A stretch of DNA of 64,000 nt from Streptomyces sp. NBC_00414. Lineage in GTDB: Bacteria; Actinomycetota; Actinomycetes; Streptomycetales; Streptomycetaceae. The DNA lies in NCBI RefSeq assembly GCF_036038375.1, contig NZ_CP107935.1:5580001-5644000 (forward strand), in the 5' to 3' direction. The notes under the pieces were generated by a model, which worked only from the letters and a program-made list of their open reading frames with translations, ran no database searches and was not told the origin of the DNA. A program made the position numbers and the translations under genes. This document shows, in pieces, positions 60,930 to 64,000 of this stretch. The first letter of the stretch is position 1, and each line of letters opens with the position of its first letter.

Positions 60930-62774
60930 TCAGCCGCCCAGGTGCCGCTCCGCGAAGTCCAGCTCCAGCCGGACCTGCTTGATCCGCTCGTCCACGACCA
61001 GCGAACCGTGCCCCGCGTCGTAGCGGTACACCTCGTGGTCCGCGTGCCGCGCCGCCAGCCGGGTCACGTAGTTCTCGACCTGACGGATGGGGCAGCGCGG
61101 GTCGTTGACCCCGGCGGAGATGTAGACCGGTGCCTTCACCGCGTCGACGTACGTCAGCGGGGACGACGCCTCGAAGCGCTCCGGAACCTCCTCCGGAGTG
61201 CCACCGAGCAGCGTGCGGTCCATCGCCTTCAGTGCCTCCATCTCGTCGTGGTAGGCCGTCACGTAGTCCGCGACCGGTACCGCGGCGATGCCGAGCGCCC
61301 ACGCGTCGGGCTGCGTACCCAGACCGAGCAGGGTGAGGTAGCCGCCCCACGAGCCGCCGGTCAGGATCAGCCGGTCGGGGTCGGCGGACCCGGACGAGAC
61401 CGCCCACTCCCGTACGGCCTCGATGTCCTCGAGCTCGATCAGACCGACCCGGTGCTTCAGAGCGTCCGTCCACTCGCGCCCGTACCCCGTGGAACCCCGG
61501 TAGTTGACCCGGATCACCATGTATCCGTGGTCCACCCAGGCCGCCGGGCCCGCCGCGAACGAGTCGCTGTCGTGCCAGGTCGGGCCGCCGTGGATGTCGA
61601 AGACGGTCGGGAGGGGACCGCCGGCTCCGGCCGGCCGCTGCACGAGGGCGTGGATGCGGCCGCCGGGACCCGTCACCCACACGTCCTCGACGGGCACGGA
61701 CTTCGGGGCCTTCATGCCGGGCGGGTCCAGGACGACCTCGCCGGACGTCGAGCGGACCACCGGCGCCTCGGCGGAGGACGACCACAGGTACTCCACGCTG
61801 CCGTCCGGGCGGGCCGTCGCCCCCGACACCGAGCCCTTCGGCGTCCGCACCCGCTCCAGGCCGCGGGTCGCCAGGTCGAACCGCCACAGCTCGCTGCGCG
61901 CCTCGAAGCTGTTGACGACGAGCAGGGCGGAGCCGTCCGGATACCACTCGGCGCTCAGGTCGCCGTCCAGCTGCGAGGTCAGCGCCAGGTCCGTCTCCTC
62001 GCCGGACAGCACGTCCCACACCATGGGCTCCCAGCGTCCGCGCCGCTGGTGTCCGACGAGCAGCCGGGTGTCCCCGCCGACCGGGGCGAAGCCCAGCACC
62101 TCCAGGCCCAGCTCGGCCGTGCCGCCCTTGGTGTCGTCCAGCTCGGACACCGCGGAACCGTCGATCCGCAGCACCCGCAGCGCGGAGTGCATCGCGTCGC
62201 CGTGCTCGGTGTGCTCGATCGCGATCAGCGAACCGTCGTGCGAGAGGTCGCCGACGCCCGCCGACTCCCGGTGCCGGTAGACCTCGACGGGGTCCTCACC
62301 GGTCCGGCTGACGTAGATCGTCGAACCGTCCTCGTCGGTCGACCTGCCGACGATCGCCGTCCGCCCGTCCCGCCCGAGCGCGAGTCCTGCGGGGTAGGAG
62401 GGGTCGAGCCCGGGAGCCGCGGGTGCGTCGGGCCCGCCCGTGCCGCCCGCACCGTCGTCCGGCCCGGAGAAGGGCTGTCGTCGCCAGATTCCGAACTCGT
62501 CGCCGTCCTTGTCGTCGAACCACCAGATCCACTCGCCGTCGGGCGACAGCACACCGTCCGTCGTCCCGTTCGGCCGGTCCGTGACCTGGCGCTGGGCGCC
62601 CGTGTCACGGTCCCACGCGTACAACTCGTACGTCCCTGTCGCGTTCGAGACGAACAGGGACCGGTGCGGGGCGTCCTCCGCCCAGTCCGGCAAGGACACC
62701 CGCGGCGCCCGGAAGCGCTTCTCCCATTCGGGCATGGTTCCCTCGTGCGGGATGGCCTCGTTGCTCTCAGTCAT
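60930..62774 (-). CDS. S9 (prolyl oligopeptidase/acylaminoacyl) family peptidase
   Basis: 614 residues from the ATG at 62774. The N-terminal two thirds is a beta-propeller (GTYELYAWDRDTGAQRQVTD, RPNGTTDGVLSPDGEWIWWFDDKDGDEFGIW). The C-terminal alpha/beta hydrolase has the nucleophile in ILTGGSWGGYLTLLGLG (Ser at about 476), VNDPRCPIRQ and the triad His in DAGHGSLV at about 588. No signal peptide, so intracellular peptide hydrolysis is likely. Confidence 0.9.
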   Translation of the reverse strand: MTESNEAIPHEGTMPEWEKRFRAPRVSLPDWAEDAPHRSLFVSNATGTYELYAWDRDTGAQRQVTDRPNGTTDGVLSPDGEWIWWFDDKDGDEFGIWRRQPFSGPDDGAGGTGGPDAPAAPGLDPSYPAGLALGRDGRTAIVGRSTDEDGSTIYVSRTGEDPVEVYRHRESAGVGDLSHDGSLIAIEHTEHGDAMHSALRVLRIDGSAVSELDDTKGGTAELGLEVLGFAPVGGDTRLLVGHQRRGRWEPMVWDVLSGEETDLALTSQLDGDLSAEWYPDGSALLVVNSFEARSELWRFDLATRGLERVRTPKGSVSGATARPDGSVEYLWSSSAEAPVVRSTSGEVVLDPPGMKAPKSVPVEDVWVTGPGGRIHALVQRPAGAGGPLPTVFDIHGGPTWHDSDSFAAGPAAWVDHGYMVIRVNYRGSTGYGREWTDALKHRVGLIELEDIEAVREWAVSSGSADPDRLILTGGSWGGYLTLLGLGTQPDAWALGIAAVPVADYVTAYHDEMEALKAMDRTLLGGTPEEVPERFEASSPLTYVDAVKAPVYISAGVNDPRCPIRQVENYVTRLAARHADHEVYRYDAGHGSLVVDERIKQVRLELDFAERHLGG

Positions 62775-62909
62775 GGCCCCATATTGCACGCACCGGACGA
62801 CATCGTGCTGACGAGGCCCTCAGCCTGTGGAAAACTCCCCGGCCGGAGCGGGCCGAACCCCGGCCGAACCACGGCTGACCTTCGAATTCCCGCAGTTCAG
62901 GGTTGATTG

Positions 62910-64000
62910 TCAGTGGCCGGGTGCATTGTTTCGGGTACGTCGTCCCAGCAGTTCGGCGAGACCTCGGCGGGTGGCGGCGATGACGACGCGGTCGCCGGAG
63001 CCGAGCACGTAGTTCGGGGGCAGGTCCCAGACCAGACCCGAGGGGCGGTCGGGGGCCGAGGTGTCGCGGTCGCGGTCCGGAGCCGCCGGGGGCGCGGGGC
63101 GGTTCGGCGCGGGCTGGGCGGCGTCGGACGGCGGACGGGCGCGGCGACCGTCCGGGACGACTGCGCCCTGGCCCGTCGCGCTCTGGGCCGCCGTGTCCAG
63201 GGCGAGGACCCGCCAGGCTCCCGCGCGGAACGCCTCGGCGACGGTACGGCCCTCGAGATGCGGATGCCCCGCGACGTCCAGGGCCGCGAAGAGCAGCACC
63301 CGGCGTTCCACGGGAATCGCCCCCAGGATCTGGCGGCCCATCATCGCTCCGGCGAAGGCGGGCGCGGCCAGGTGGGAGACGCTGCGGCTGCGGGTGAGCG
63401 CGTGCGGGTGGGTGGCGCGCAGGGTGCGGTAGACGGCCGTGGCGAAGTCGTCGTCGTACAGGCGCAGGACGACGCGCAGATCGGGGCGCACCGACCGTGC
63501 GTACAGGGCGGCTTCGAGGTTGGTGGTGTCGGCGCTGGTCAGGGCGAGCAGAGCGTGCGCCCGGTGGATCTTCGCGGCTTCCAGGACGCCTTCCTGGGTG
63601 ACGTCGCCGAGGACGACGGGCACGCGCAGCCGACGTGCCAGGTTGAGCCCGCGTGCCTCGGGGTCGGCCTCGACGCACACCACGGGGATCTGGAGTTCGC
63701 GGAGGCGCGCGAGGACTCGCGTACCGATCTTGCCGACGCCGAGGAGGACGACGTGCCCGGAGAGTCCGCGGGGCGGCTTCCGCAGCGCCGACCCGCTGCG
63801 GAACGTACCGAGGCCTTCGAGGACGGCGGCCAGGAGCACGGGAAGCAGCAGCAACCCGACCAGTCCGGAGAGGAGTTGGAGGATCTGACGGCCCAGGGGA
63901 TCGTCGAGCGCGGGATCGTTGATCGCGAAGAGGTCGAGGAGGGTCAGATAGGTGGCGTGCAGCGGATGGGCGCCAGTGACGAGCATGGACGCGACCGCGA
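62910..64000 (-). CDS. TrkA-N (RCK) domain protein, 5' end outside the window
   Basis: At least 363 residues; the frame stays open to the window edge (AVASMLVTGAHPLH), so the true start lies beyond 64000. A membrane helix pair at the visible start (LSGLVGLLLLPVLLAAVLEGLG) is followed by LSGHVVLLGVGKIGTRVLARLRELQIPVVCVEADPEA, an RCK/TrkA-N NAD-binding domain, and later LFAALDVAGHPHLEGRTVAEAF and NYVLGSGDRVVIAATRRGLAELL of a second RCK-like part. This fits a potassium channel or transporter regulator fused to a pore part. Confidence 0.85.
   Translation of the reverse strand, partial: AVASMLVTGAHPLHATYLTLLDLFAINDPALDDPLGRQILQLLSGLVGLLLLPVLLAAVLEGLGTFRSGSALRKPPRGLSGHVVLLGVGKIGTRVLARLRELQIPVVCVEADPEARGLNLARRLRVPVVLGDVTQEGVLEAAKIHRAHALLALTSADTTNLEAALYARSVRPDLRVVLRLYDDDFATAVYRTLRATHPHALTRSRSVSHLAAPAFAGAMMGRQILGAIPVERRVLLFAALDVAGHPHLEGRTVAEAFRAGAWRVLALDTAAQSATGQGAVVPDGRRARPPSDAAQPAPNRPAPPAAPDRDRDTSAPDRPSGLVWDLPPNYVLGSGDRVVIAATRRGLAELLGRRTRNNAPGH

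Noticed and set aside
60769..62019. Long minus-strand frame upstream of SURF1 (60769-62019)
   Set aside because: It is a shadow of the S9 peptidase on the same strand in another frame; SURF1 starts at the GTG at 60768.

Overview
The window is chromosomal DNA of a Streptomyces or a very close actinomycete. Evidence: very high GC with G/C at almost every third codon position, many GTG starts, ATGA/GTGA start-stop overlaps, only a few TTA codons, and typical gene families (paired sensor kinase/response regulators, PknB-type kinase, SigE-family sigma factor, SURF1, a Tat-exported M28 peptidase). No rRNA, tRNA, CRISPR array or intact insertion sequence was seen. Both ends cut genes: an SDR at 1-48 and a TrkA-N protein running past 64000.

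Layout. 1-10.4 kb: a LysR gene divergent from an F420-reductase-like operon, a Cys/Gly-rich small membrane protein, DUF2617 plus a membrane-anchored spermidine-synthase homologue, an SRPBCC membrane protein, aldose epimerase, pyrE, class II fructose-bisphosphate aldolase and an MFS exporter. 10.5-15.3 kb: DUF3151, then tryptophan 2,3-dioxygenase overlapping kynureninase, a TetR regulator and an HGGAW hydrolase that may be the missing kynurenine formamidase. 15.5-22.2 kb: a secreted hydrolase, an acyltransferase-3 protein and two paralogous NarL-type sensor/regulator pairs. 22.5-29.7 kb: P450, an ABC-2 exporter with a divergent GbsR-type regulator and a clear operator, a degenerate lipid-kinase-like protein, and purA.

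29.9-42.2 kb is an accessory island. A MarR regulator is divergent from an operon starting with a stand-alone RibB-type DHBP synthase. It continues with a PlsC-type acyltransferase, a protein of unknown type, a FabG-like SDR, an SRPBCC protein and a 57-codon ORF. A KAS III, a 74-codon ORF, a KAS II, a recombinase-tail-like DNA-binding protein and an MMPL exporter follow. Related ATCGATG-rich operator sequences stand before the MarR gene, the DHBP synthase and the MMPL gene, tying the ends together as one regulon. I do not recognise the cluster; it looks like a small biosynthesis/export system combining a C4 sugar-derived unit with an acyl chain, and is the best candidate for something undescribed.

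42.4-64 kb returns to core genes: DUF6197-like protein, two conserved hypotheticals, a GntR/aminotransferase pair, a DJ-1/MarR operon with twin palindromic operators, a Ser/Thr kinase, an M28 peptidase with a TTA codon, a SLATT-like protein, ybaB, recR, DUF5063, aspartokinase (with an internal beta-subunit start) and asd, a sigma factor with a membrane partner, SURF1, an S9 peptidase and the truncated TrkA-N protein.

Non-coding structure is rich. Three copies of a GC-rich element, one with perfect 33-bp terminal inverted repeats, each lie in a gap between converging genes. GGGGCGCGGGGAAC-type repeats recur, with four tandem copies before the P450 gene. An identical promoter-like element precedes two genes 4.7 kb apart, and there are several long perfect hairpins.
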